From Cyprinodon diabolis (taxonomy: Eukaryota > Chordata > Actinopteri > Cyprinodontiformes > Cyprinodontidae): 64,000 nt of DNA. The first letter of the stretch is position 1. Every line of letters begins with the position of its first letter. The translations under genes and the position numbers were made by a program. Below the pieces are notes generated by a model. It saw only the letters and a list, made by a program, of their open reading frames with translations, was not told where the DNA came from and did no database searches. Shown here one piece after another: positions 46,085 to 57,932 of the stretch. Location: contig CM060068.1 of assembly GCA_030533445.1 (NCBI GenBank), forward strand, positions 17,327,479-17,391,478, read 5' to 3'.

Positions 46085-46262
46085 TCCCCCCCCCCCCTGT
46101 TTAAGGTTGGATTTTCCTTCTTAACATAAGTGGTTTTCTTCACACCCTATTCAAACCACATGTCTGCTTTGTCCAAAATATGAACAGTCAGGTCCTCAAA
46201 TGAGTATCCCTTGTCCTTAAGGTGCAAATGGACAGCAAGGTCTTGTCTGGAGGAGGTAGCAT
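46085..46262 (-). pseudogene. Penelope-like element C-terminal (GIY-YIG region) relic
   Basis: Read on the minus strand, 46262 down to 46085 gives LAVHLHLKDKGYSFEDLTVH, then ILDKADMWFE, a stop, GVKK-TYVKKENPTLNRGGGG. This closely follows the conserved end of GIY-YIG-linked polymerases of Penelope-like retroelements in fish ('H-K-GHSFED...WFERGVKEAIYVK-E-PSLNRGGG'). The C run at 46086-46099 is the Gly-codon tract, probably expanded by slippage. The upstream reverse transcriptase was not recognised; scattered coding-like phrases to about 46600 may be the rest, heavily decayed. Confidence 0.6.
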
Positions 46263-47083
46263 ATACCACTAAGATAAGCCCCAGCCCTAAGATAAGCACA
46301 TACCTAACACCGTGTCAGGCTTAGAACAGGAGGACCCAGTGTTCAAGGTGGAGATCATTCAAAAGCGTTGCCTGCAGTGGCAAGGGTGTCTATTGCAAGG
46401 AACCTCTTCATAAAGGGATCACAGGTTAGTGACCACGTAAATCTGGTGGAGGAAGATTATGAATGTGAGTCACTAACCTGCTTTACTAGTTCAGTCCAAG
46501 TCCAGGAAACAAGGTAGGATCCAGCTGGTGGGCTGCCAAAAAGATGCGGCCCAGAGTGTCCCAGATGCTGCAGCCCCGGAGAGTGAAGAACAAGCAGGAG
46601 ACCAGATCCGGGCTTAGCGTTAAATTAGTGTTGGGCTTGTTGGCTTAGTCTACAGTATAAAGCTTGAACTTCATGCTTATCCAGACATTTTGAATTGAGA
46701 AAGTTTCCTAGATGGGAAGCGAAACTTCTTCAAATTTGGAAAACAAAGTAGAGTGTTTTATTTTTTTTTACTTTTATAACGTTTTTGGAACTGTCCCCAC
46801 TGGATCGAGAATAATCTGGGCTTGATGACTGATAGCAGGCAGCATAAACAGTGGCAAGAAGAGGTGGATCAGACGAGCAGTAATGAGAAAACGGTTAGAC
46901 GGGTGAAAGAAATTAGTAATTAAGCCAGTCATCAGTGCCAAGATCATGACACACTGACATTGTTTTAAACTGAAAATATGTTCTTTTGCTACCCTAAAGT
47001 ATGCTCGTAACGTAGACAATACCAATAAATTTAACCCATGTGGATTGTAAGGCTATCACTAACATTCACCTATGGTAAGTCTA

Positions 47084-47140
47084 TCTTCAATTCAATTTAA
47101 TTTATTTATATAGCGCAAATCCACAAAAACATGTCAACAG
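47084..47140 (-). mobile_element. LINE 3'-tail fragment
   Basis: ATTCAATTTAATTTATTTATATAGCGCAAATCCACAA (quoted in part: TTTATATAGCGCAAATC) is the antisense of a 3' tail very common in fish non-LTR elements, ending in GAATT-type repeats. Only the tail is present. Confidence 0.55.
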
Positions 47141-49076
47141 TGTTGCACTGTTAATTGCTTTATACTGCAGTAGGGGTTGGGGTGCTTAACAAAATGGAGG
47201 TCGTCACAAGAAAATTACATTATGAGGAAATTTTTAACATCAGAAGTCAGGGGTAACAAAGATATAGCTTGAGCATAAATATGTTCTCTATAAATCCAAA
47301 AACTATACCTCAAAATCAGTTACAGAATAGGTTAAGAACAGTAGTTTTTTGTTTTTTTTATTATAAAGTGATAACACCAAACCCCTTACGCCCAATTCAA
47401 AGAAAAGCATTATACTATATCTACAGTGGGCACTGGTTGGAAATGGACGGTTTCCTGCGTAATTCCTGTGTGATTCCCGCGTGAATCACGATGTATTTCC
47501 TGAGGCCAGTTTTTTTATTTCAAAAAGAACTGCAATGTACCCAGATAACCACCATGTGGCGCTTGGGACCTCTGCCGTGCTAAAGGTGACGTTTGTGGGC
47601 CTGCAGTCAACTCAAAAGCAGGTTTATTGGGGATCTTGGTGTGATATTGTGATATTTTATTTTGTTTTTGAAAAGGTGTTGATCCTTATACAGTAGCTCA
47701 GTTACTTTAGGTTCAATGGGCCAAAATTTTTGTGGGCAATAAAAACGTTTGGAAGGAAACTCAAAACAATTTACTGAAGCTTTGTAGGTTAAACTGTGAT
47801 TCTACTGCAGCACTTAAGAAATCAATGCAATCATTGTTTTCCAATAAAAATGTTGTCCGTTATTATTCTTGCTAATCGCTAACAAAAAACAGTTTTAAAA
47901 AGTTTGATTTAATATCAGACATTTATTTACTTGGGGGTTTACTGGGTTGCTGTGGGGTTTTACACTAAAGGACTATAGATGTCTCATTTCAACTGTAATT
48001 TAAATGTAAATCAAATACAACCTACTTCTACATCCTTCTCTCTGTAGATTTTTTTTTTTTTTTTTTGTAATAAGATTTATCCTCCCTGTGAAAGAGTCAC
48101 ATTACAGTTGGAACTCTATTGGCCATCAGAAGGGAAAACAACTTTTCCTTCGAGCAGTGTTTGTCAAATGTGACTTTTTTGAACTTCATTCCTTAAAGAC
48201 AAACAAATTATTACAGACAGCACTGATTTCCATCTGAAAAACTGTAAGCACTGCACACTAGATGTTAGGGAGATCCATAGGGAATTACAGTACATCAATT
48301 CTTCTTTCAATCGTAGTTGTCAGTGAGAATGATCATCGTAAAATCCCAGAGTCAAATAGCCCTGTGTTTAGCTTGTCCATTCTGACAGATCAGGAAATGG
48401 AGCATGTTACCTACCCAGCATAAAATATTGGCTGCCCTTCAGTGCAGCTAAACTTGATGTGCAGCTTCACGATAAACACGTTTTTAAGCTGTCAATCACA
48501 TATTTCTCTTTTTTCATGCCTACCCCTGAGGGTTAAGTTAATGAAACAATAAAATCGTTTTCTCTTTTTATACTCCAAGTGTGAATTTCTAAGAACAGAA
48601 TACAGCTTGATACAGTTAAAAAGGTAGAATACAAATATAATTTTTCTTTTCATTTATAAATATGATAAAAATGTTTGATATTTGTCATTGGTAAAAAAGT
48701 TCTTAGTTCTCATAAAAAAACAACTTTTTTTCCCCAAGAACTGTCAAATTTTTTCCTGATACCTGAGACTTTTTGTTGAGAACTGACAACCTTTTCCCTT
48801 AAATGTGAGAACTTTTTCTCTGGGAACTACGATGTCCTAAAATATATGAATAACTCAAATATCAAAATCCTGTTTAGTAAGAATTTCTTTTAAAATTAGG
48901 CAATCTTTCTGAATTGAAAATAGCTTGTTTTTACAACTGAACTTGAATTTGAGCATCAAATTTCATATCAACGTCTAATTTCAATCCCAAAGTGACAGTG
49001 TTTTTCACATTAGGAGAGAGGGAGGTATGACCTCTTCCTTTAATTAGAACTTCAAAATTAGGATGCCGTCCAGGCT
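47141..49076. other. A+T-rich DNA without a gene
   Basis: There is a T tract at 48049-48066. No motif, RNA gene or element end was found. Confidence 0.45.
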
Positions 49077-49081
49077 TTGAC

Positions 49082-49966
49082 TGTCATGATCTGGCCTGTT
49101 TGCTCTCCCTTAATTAGTCATTCCTTTCACCTGTCGTTTTTCCCTCCCTGCCTCAATTATAATTTATTCCTCTCACCTGTTTCCTCTAGTTTATATTCAG
49201 TTCAGCCTGAGCATTCAGTGCCAGATCATTGCTTGTCTTTCTGTCAGTCTTTCTGTTCAGTTTTATTTGGTTCATGTCCTGGATCCTAGCAGCCAGTGGA
49301 TAGAGGGTTTTAGTGTTTGTCTTGTCTCCTGACTGTCCACTGTTCCTCCCCCGTGGAGTCCTCTGGGTTTTTGGCTCATTATGGGGGGAGGTTCAGTTTT
49401 TATCCAGTAAGCCTGGCTCCAGGGAGGAGACCAGTATAAAGTCCTGCTTCAAGTTCCGGTTCCTACGTCCTGTCTCGGCTACCCTCTTCCACTGAGCCTG
49501 CTGATCTGCACCTGATCCTGTCTGCTCCTTTGCGTGCCCACCTGGTCATGCTTCTGGTCCCAGTCAGACTCTGAACCCTCCTGGAAGCCCGTGGATGCCT
49601 AGAGGTCTGGATCCTGCCACCTGTTCCTGCCTGATCTGGATCCTGCCTGTTTCTGTCTGTCCTGGATCCCTCATCAGGATCAGCTTCCAGCATAACCTCT
49701 GGGACTGCAGCACTGGGGACACTCATGGTCTGGACTGTTAAACCAGGTAAGTGACCAACCCAGATAATCATATATCAGTTTATCGTGGTCACTTACCTGT
49801 GTTTCCTCCCTAGAGTGTCTGAGATTGGGCAGTGCCCCGCCCCCCCGCCTGCAGTGTCCGCGAGCCACAGCTCCGCTTTTGTTTGGTTTTATTAAATAAA
49901 CATTTGAACTTTCCGACTGACTGTCTCTCTCTGAATACTGGGTCCATCTGTCCGCGTTTCATGACA
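49082..49966 (+). repeat. Solo LTR (885 bp) with duplication TTGAC
   Basis: It begins TGTCATGA and ends TCATGACA, perfect 8-bp inverted ends of TG...CA type. TTGAC flanks it on both sides (49077-49081 and 49967-49971). AATAAA at 49895-49900 lies 66 bp from the right end, as expected of an LTR poly(A) signal. No internal coding region is present, so it is the product of LTR-LTR recombination. A 5-bp duplication fits the Ty3/gypsy or BEL type; which one is open. Confidence 0.9.
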
Positions 49967-49971
49967 TTGAC

Positions 49972-50950
49972 TTCTTCTTTCATCCTTTGATTACTAAATT
50001 AAAGGTTGCCCAACAGCATGCTTAAAGATCCCAGGAACCATACTTGCAGCAATCCTGGCTATTATAGATCAATGATCCAATGGAAGGGCTCTCAAGTTTT
50101 CATCTGAGCTTTGAGTGAAATTTTGAGTACTCATAGCAAAATCACTATTTTGGGTATTACATACACAGACTAATATGATTCATTAAAAAAAAAGTAATTT
50201 TTTTTATACGAAAATGAACAGATTATGTCCTTTAATCATATTCCCAAATATGTGAATTGCCACCAATTTCCTTACTGAATTAAATACACTTGTCTTGTTT
50301 CTGAGTTCAGTTTCACGTTGGTCCATGTTTTTTTTTTTTTTTGTAGTTTTATTGGTTTAATACCTATTTTGTGTTTTTTTTCTGGTTATATTTGATTTCT
50401 TAGATTTTTCTTCTTAGAGAGGGGGATTTTTTAAAACTATTACAAACCTGAATTTCAATCCCATTCCTGCTACAGTATTCTTAATGGAATTGAAGTCTGA
50501 TATTGGCATGGTTAAATTTGGTTGTAAGAAGGTAGACTTACAAGAACCACTGACAGATTTTTGTATTATTTAAGGGTTGTGCTTTCTTAGAACGTGGATT
50601 ACAAGAGGCTAATGCCTACATTAGCGGTTGCATAGGGGAAAATGAATACAGTGTAGACAGTTACATTTTGATCACTCATTTACATCTGTAGTTTTGGATT
50701 GTTGTGGTTAGAGTCAAATATATTCAATTAATCAGATTTATTCTTCTGTGCCATACTTTGCACTGAGAAATATCTTGGTGACATTGTTTCACAGTTTACA
50801 GAAATAAAGTGTTGTGATAAAAGAGTTTTTCCTCTCCACTGTCGCTACAAGCATGCTTAGTGATAGGGATTGCATTTGAGTCAATGGGTCCATGCAATCA
50901 ACTGGTTTTCCTTAGATAGAAAACTTGTAATCAATCTGACAGTATGATCT
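49972..50950. other. A+T-rich DNA without a gene
   Basis: No features apart from A/T tracts (for example the T run near 50326-50343). Confidence 0.45.
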
Positions 50951-50954
50951 GGTG

Positions 50955-51032
50955 AACTGTAAAGTGCCTTGAGATGACATGTGTTGTGAATTGCGTTATA
51001 TAAATACACTGAATTGAATTAAACTGAATTGA
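50955..51032 (+). mobile_element. LINE 3'-tail fragment
   Basis: GTGCCTTGAGATGACATG followed by TTGTGAATTGCGTTATATAA and GAATTGAATT repeats is the plus-strand version of the same tail family as at 47084. The body is absent. Confidence 0.6.
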
Positions 51033-51035
51033 TTA

Positions 51036-53040
51036 AGTGCTACCAGGCAGTCAAGAGGCAAATGGTTTCTGTAAGATGAGAACATACAAATTCAGCCCTA
51101 TAATTTGTTATTTATAAAAGCAATCAATGTTAATGTGTTAAAAATAGGTTTTACATACTGTAGTGAAAGTAATTAAAGTAATAACAAGCCTATCATAATC
51201 AATTTCAAACTTTAAACAACAAAATATTTCAGCTTATTGTTATAGTAGTTGAAATATATTACAGCCTTTATTTTATGCAAAGCCTATCTTGTAACTGACT
51301 GACTTTTTTTATTATTATTATTTTTACCATCTTTGGTACACTTCCAGAAAAAAAAAATATTGCTCTTCTGGTAAAATATGATTGTAGCACTATATTCATT
51401 TATATCTCTTGACAGTACCTACTGTAATATCTTCCAAATCAAATAAATGTCATCATTCATCACACAACCAAGTCTCTTCTGGTTTGAGAGACACTGGACA
51501 ATTCAATTCACTTTGACGTGACATCCATATGTCAGGCTCATATACTCTAATTGAACTCTAAGTTTTTTTTTGTTTCGTGTTTTGGTCTAAGCTCTGCAAT
51601 GCTATATTATGTTCTTTGCTGCAGTCTATATACTTCTTATGTCATTTCAAGCCATAGTCAGTATAGGTCAGGCCTTCCAACTAGTTAAAGACTTATTTTT
51701 TCCTACAAACTGTGATGCAGAGCTAAGAAAAAAAAAAAGAAAAATTATGCCACTGGCTCTTGAGAACAAAAGAATGACCACATTTGCAGTTGCTCTACGG
51801 TGGGAAATGGTCAGGTTTACTGATTTTACTTAACATCATCAAAGTAGAAGCAGATTACATTGAATTTCAGATAGAACTTAGAGGAGCTAAACACAAAATA
51901 CATGTTTTGTACTACCCTGAGCCTTTTACCTATAAAACACAATTTTATTGTAACCCTTATTGATAGTTATTTACAAATGGTACGAAGTAATTCAGGTAGA
52001 TTACAGGTGCCAATGCAGAGGTCATTTATCTTCAGTTGTGGCTGCAGGAACAGAAACAGAATTAGTCCTATTAAAACAAGGAGGAAATGTACTGCATGTA
52101 CTATAAATCCTTTATAGCCCGTGGAGAAGTGTAACTGTTATAAATATATGATTTTTACATTCACAGGCTTCCATCATCACTTACAACTGTGGCAGATGAG
52201 CCAATCAGCCAAATGCTCCGTAGTCACTACAAACATCAATCTGATATTGATGTTAGATTTTAAGACTTTTATGACCTTATCTAAAACAGTTTAAAAAAAC
52301 TGGAAAAAAAAGTATATAAGAGAGATGCTTGATACAAAAGTTCAGGCTGTTACTATCCCTATTGTATGATTCCTCATTGCTATGAAAATTTAGTGAAACA
52401 GACAGGAAAAAAAGGATGGCTGTAGAGAATTTTCCCAGTTGCCAAAAAAGTTTCAGGTGGAACTCCACATGCTATCTTTTATTTTGGGATAAATTTTCCT
52501 ACAAATGTAAAAAATTCATGCTTTTTTGTCTGTATCCTTTGCTGTTCATACGTACTGTTATTTTTAGTCTCTTATGTTTTTAGACAGATTTATTAGACAG
52601 ATTTATTTTGTCATTTTGTATACAACAGTGTAAACAAAAATAAATTTAATTTAAAACAGCTCTAGACAATTTCATTTCATAAAAAATAGAAATATACATA
52701 TATGATTTTAATTAGATTTTGCCAAATTTAACATTTTAAAACATGTTTAATAAGAAAAAAAAATGTATTATATAAATTATAATTAATCATATTTTGTTAC
52801 TCCAGTTTTGGGCTCAACCCACATATGTCCGGTTGTTGACATCAGAAAAGTTAGCTGGTCATAACTAATGCTTAGCATCTTGCTAATATTTTCTGCCTAA
52901 TACTTATTTCCTCAGTTGTTAGAACGCAATGTTTGGTATGGTTCTTTGCATCGTCTTTTTACCTACAAGACAAAAGTGTCTGCATCTTTGTATGACACCA
53001 TTTGAGTAAGGGACAGTCGCAAAATCTCACTTCCACTCCT
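51036..53040. other. A+T-rich DNA without a gene
   Basis: Short chance frames only, such as 51609-51833 and 51902-52117, which show no motif. Confidence 0.45.
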
Positions 53041-53044
53041 TGCT

Positions 53045-53190
53045 TGTCAGCCAATGACGCAGCAAGTAGCATAATATTACGCCTCATAGAGTCCTGCTGT
53101 TATTGGTTAAGACCACGTGGGCTGTTTGTCTTTGTAGCCAATGAAATAAGGTTTCAAACACCTAGACATGGGTGGGTTATATAAAGCCGT
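53045..53190 (+). promoter_or_regulatory. Compact promoter-like block (3 CCAAT, E-box, TATA)
   Basis: CCAAT at 53051-53055, ATTGG (inverted) at 53102-53106, an E-box CACGTG at 53114-53119, CCAAT at 53138-53142 and TATATAAAG at 53178-53186, within 140 bp. Transcription would start near 53210. The first ATG downstream (53284) opens only 21 codons, beginning MPKPKKQKALG, so the transcript may be spliced or non-coding. It stands out from very A+T-rich surroundings. It may be a retroelement or host promoter; nothing downstream identifies which. Confidence 0.5.
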
Positions 53191-53749
53191 GTTACCAGCT
53201 TCCATAAGAACAAAACCCACAGCTGAGGCTGGAATAATGGTTCTAGCTTTTTAAAGTTTTGACGCTAATTTTGTTTTATTATAATGCCTAAGCCTAAAAA
53301 ACAAAAGGCACTGGGGTTTATTTTAGCTTTCACTGTTTTATTTATGTAAATGTAGGTGTAAACATGTTACGTTTTGTTATATACTGTACACTGATTCTGA
53401 AAAAAGTGGAAAATACTTGCTTCATCAATGTTTTGTGGTCATCAAAATGCTTCAGTGTTATCTATGGGTCAAATGGTTGAGTAAAAGCATTTGACACAAT
53501 TTGGCACATTTGGAGAGATTTGAAGGTACTTTCCAATGACATATACACATGTAATTTGGGCTTAGAGTTCCTAAGTTATTTGCTTTTCCTTTTGGGTATG
53601 CAAAATAGGCAAGGATCACTTCAAATTAGGTGGGTTTATACAGTAAGATTGTTATTCATTCTGGAAGGAATGACAACTGGTTACACTGATTGGAGGTCAA
53701 TAGATTTAGGGTGGCTTCAGTGTGTTAGTTTGTCAATACAATGTTGTTT

Positions 53750-54440
53750 TCCAGTGTCCCCTCCCAGATCTGACCAGTGATAACATGTTCAGCCCCACGT
53801 CAGTATTCAACCGCTGGTTGTCCAGTTGGTGTCCTGAAAATAACGTAGTCTATACTAATATTTGGCAATCTTTTAAGGGAAAACCTGGTCTAATTTGCTC
53901 TTTAGATGATACAGCTCTTCTTTCAAGGAATCTTATCGAATTTATCAGTCCCCTAAAACCTTGTCAACCCAGGGTGCAGAACAGGAAGCAGAGTTGTAGT
54001 TTAACACACCTCTTTGCAGCTTCTCTACTGTTACCCTATCATTACTCCATCCAGACAATGTCTTGCCCATGACCTATGGCAAATAAAGTAGAAAAGAATC
54101 CTAAAGGAGTAAATCATGATAACCTAATAAAAGATAATATTAACTCCAATTGGGGAAATAGTTAAAACTATTAAAAGTGGTGTATTTAATATAAGATCAC
54201 TTCCTTCAAAAAGTTTGTTAGTTAATGACTTTATTTGTGATAATCAAATTGATTTAGAAACTTGGCTGCAGCTAGAGGATTATATGAGGATAAATGAGGC
54301 AACTCCCTCCAGTTATTTAAACTTTCACACACCCAGAAATTCTGTGCAAGGAGGAGGAGCAGCAATACTCTTTCAGTCTGACTTACTGACCTCACCAAAG
54401 TCAGTTAATAACCACACCTTGCAAACATATGTTTCATAGA
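53750..54440 (+). pseudogene. L2/CR1-like LINE 5' relic (ORF1 end and endonuclease start)
   Basis: The frame 53722-54072 includes VVYTNIWQSFKGKPGLICSL and LLSRNLIEFISPLKP, which resemble the esterase-like end of ORF1 in L2/CR1 elements. Downstream (54170-54440) the words IRSLPSKSLLVNDFICDNQI, then a broken ETW motif (DLETWLQLEDYM) and GGGAAILFQSDL, are the start of an apurinic-type endonuclease; part of the 'LTETW' word has been deleted. The copy ends without reverse transcriptase. Confidence 0.6.
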
Positions 54441-56364
54441 TAATTTTGAGTGGGACAAGCAAAAAAATAACTTGTTTTTGTGGTTTATATTTCACATTGT
54501 CACAAAATTTGATATTGCCTGTTTCTTTAGCTAGATTATATGGGTTTTTTAGACCAGAGTGGCCTACATCTCTGCAATGGGATTGATGCTGCAATCAGTG
54601 CACAGCAGTTCCCCTTTGTTGTCATAGGCACAGACAGAGGAGTCAATGGTGCAGAAAGGTTCTGGGCTGATGAACAAGCACACAGCCCCCGATTACAGTA
54701 GTGCTTTCTCTTTTGAAGGCTTTGTGTCATTCAGAGACACAATTAGTCCTGATGAGGAAAGAGCCCCCTTGAGTCTGCCTGCTACCTGTTCTCATCCATG
54801 TCATCTGATTCAATTTAGAGGTAGCAAATATGATTGCTACGTAGATTCAAGACAAAAGCGATCACATGGCTCCTTTGTCGTCTTTGTGTAACTGAGTCAC
54901 AGTTGAGTGACTCCCCCACTTCACATGTAATTTAGATACACTTGAGTTACTTTCTTAATGATGACCTCATTCAACACAGCTATGCATCCATAAAGGAAAA
55001 ACATGATGAATTTATTTATTTTATATTTGTTTTAATCGTTGTACATATGGAATTGGGTCAGCAGTTCATAAAGCAACATTGGAAAATTTGTGTGTTAGGT
55101 ATTTTGCTTAAGGTATGCATATGGCTGTTATATTTAAATCAAATAAATGTTCTGTTGGCTAATCTGTACAGAAGCTCTGTAGACTATATGGAAATGTATA
55201 TTCTAAATCAAATACATAGTAATTCATTGGATGCATGTCATAATTTGTGTAGCCTAAACGAGTAGCCAAAGCATCAGGTGGCAAGCAATTGGTGAGAAGT
55301 TAGCTAAATAAATCCTTAATAAATGTATGAAGTTAATAAGTATTACATACATAAAAAAACAGCAATTCCATAAAATCACAAATAGATTCACAAGAAGCAA
55401 AAACAGTAATTGCTAAGAAAAAGCTTTCTTAACAAGTGAGCTTGAAAGAGTAGGCTAATTAGTTTACAATCATAGTAAATCTTAAAAATCATTATATCTG
55501 TTATTCAGACTTAAAATAGGCTAACGTTTCACAATAATATATATGCTTATTTAATACAATGTGATTGTAACCTTAGCGACAGAACTGGGGAATAACAATC
55601 TTAGGCTGTGTTACGGAATGTTTGTAGTGAAGGGAGCATCGTGCTATGTTTTTAGTGCAGCTCCAGCTTTATTTTATGGTATATACCTCTAAGAGAGGAG
55701 AAGAGGATTTCTTCTCCGATGATCAGAAATGTGTGCAAGTATGATGGAGCTGGTGAACAACATTTTGCTTAGTGTAGCCAACGGCTCTGAGATTATCAAG
55801 AGTGACATACCAATGCCAAAATAGAGGGTGCCTAAAAGTAGAAGTTTGACTGTAAAGGCTCAGATCTCATGGTAGCAATCTGTGACTGTAATGTCACCGT
55901 AATGTAAATAAGGTTACCAAAGACTCTGATTTAATTCTTCCTCTAATCTGTGGACTCAAGGATCAACAAAGTGAAGTAAGGAATATTTTACTTAACAATA
56001 CATAATACAAGGATGCCTTAATTCCAATTCAAGGGATCACCACTGCAGGTGGTCCTGAAAAAAAGGTCTGGATAAAAAAGGACATCTAGCCTAACAAAAA
56101 CACAGATCTTAATGTTAGAATATCTGAACATCTAGGCCCTGTTATGGGGACTGTTTCTCACTGCAGACTCCTGCCCTGGCTCAAGTCACTGACTCCAGCC
56201 TGGTGTACAGTCAGTCCTTAAGTCTTCCTCAGAATATTATTCTTACTTAGCCCTAATCAGTCTAAAGCAGATTATGTATACTGCTATACATTAGCTATCT
56301 CTAAAGACCATAAAAAACAGAAACTTTTGCTCAAGCAACTTTTTATGGGATAAATCTGAAGTTT
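54441..56364. other. A+T-rich DNA without a clear gene
   Basis: A slightly more complex part at 54540-54860 has an 81-codon frame (54646-54891) without motif. It may belong to an unrecognised repeat. Confidence 0.4.
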
Positions 56365-56372
56365 CTTATCTT

Positions 56373-57924
56373 CACAGGTGTCAAGTAACGAAGTACAAAT
56401 ACTTCGTTACTTTACTTAAGTACACTTTTTATGTATCTATACTTTACTCCATTACTTATTTTTCCTCCTACTTTTGACTTCTACTCATTACATTTTCACA
56501 CAAGTATCTTTACTTTCTATTCCTTACATTTTTAAAACAAACGTTACTCGTTACTCTTGGCTTCGGTTTAAAGCACAGGTCACGGATAAGCGGACTGCGA
56601 TGTCATGAACAACATTAAATCCAAAATTTTGTCCGAGGTAAAGCTGATTTATTTGTTGTAGTCTCTTGTTATTCACACACAACAATAAACAGTGATCAGC
56701 CAACGTGGGTTTTAAAACTGCAAAGCTTTGTCTTCAGCTGAAAATCAAACGCGCATCTACACAGACCAGTGATGCATTCGCGAGCGTCAGATAGCTATGG
56801 TGCATTCAGGAGCATGGGACATTTCACACTTACAAGGAAAGAGACATAAACGGAACAGAACTTAACTCATACAATCATGTATTTATTCAGAAACAGTGTG
56901 GGCTTTCTTATAATACTGAATGCTCTATAATTGTATTTCTGTTATTTTTTGATTATTCACATCTGCTAGCTTTTTATTCTAAAAAATCTATAAAATTACA
57001 GCAGCAAATTATCAAAGTTTTTAAAAAGCCGGTTTAAAAGCTCCAAATGAGGCTTCGGATCGTACAGCGACAATTGCGCTGTCATTGTTTTACAGGGTAG
57101 AATTTGCATTTGCTGACTCTTTTCCTTTAACTACTGATGGATATACAGGAATACAGTCATACAAGTGTCAACTCCTCTCAGATAGCATGGGATGCAATAT
57201 TTGGCAATTTCTATTTTTATTTTTTCATCTTTTTTTTCTAATTCAATTTAACATGAATGCATATATACGTCATTTTATTTCAGTGTTAAATTCTGTTTAA
57301 AGTAACAGATCATTAAAAATGTCTCCGGATATTTACTGGTTGATTTTCTTTATTCGGACCCCACTGATTTTTTATTAGTTACCCGTGGTTTAATGTTTCT
57401 AAACATATATTTCACGTCATGTGCGCCATTCAATGCAGATCATTGGTGCCATCCACATCTAGTGAAAACTAGTGTAATTGGATGAGTCGTATAACGCAAA
57501 CACTCATTGGTTAGCTAAAGGAAATCATTAGAAGCAAGCAGGTGTTCTTCAAACTGTAAACGTGAAATGTCTATGCCATGCTAAAATGTCGGATTCAGAA
57601 AAACATGTCTAAATGTCTGAAAGGTCGGACACAGGCAAGAGCGTATCGGGAGATGGAGACCAACAAGACCTCCCTCATCCTTGGCCCTATCTCAAAGAAT
57701 TTTTTGAAATAGACGAAAAATTGAGCTTTCAATTCATATAGTGGCATCTGGCCTTTTTCTTAAAGGTTACTTTATACTTTTATACTTTATAGTTTCTGGA
57801 GCACATACTTTTCCACTTTTACTTGAGTAAAGAGGTCAAGTTGATACTTTTACCAGAGTGTTTTTAAACTGCAGTATCTATACTTCTACTTAAGTAACAA
57901 ATGTGTGTACTTTTGACACCACTG
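56373..57924. mobile_element. hAT element (1.55 kb) with 8-bp duplication CTTATCTT
   Basis: The left end CACAGGTGTCAA and the right end (reverse complement CAGTGGTGTCAA) agree at 10 of 12. CTTATCTT flanks both sides (56365-56372 and 57925-57932). Subterminal DNA on both sides is full of ACTTAAGTA/GTACTTTT words (56395-56500 and 57760-57910). No transposase frame is seen, so it is non-autonomous. Confidence 0.9.
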
Positions 57925-57932
57925 CTTATCTT

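Noticed and set aside
49463..49868. 102- and 62-codon minus-strand frames with Arg/Asp repeats
   Set aside because: They are antisense within the solo LTR, which has its own clear boundaries.
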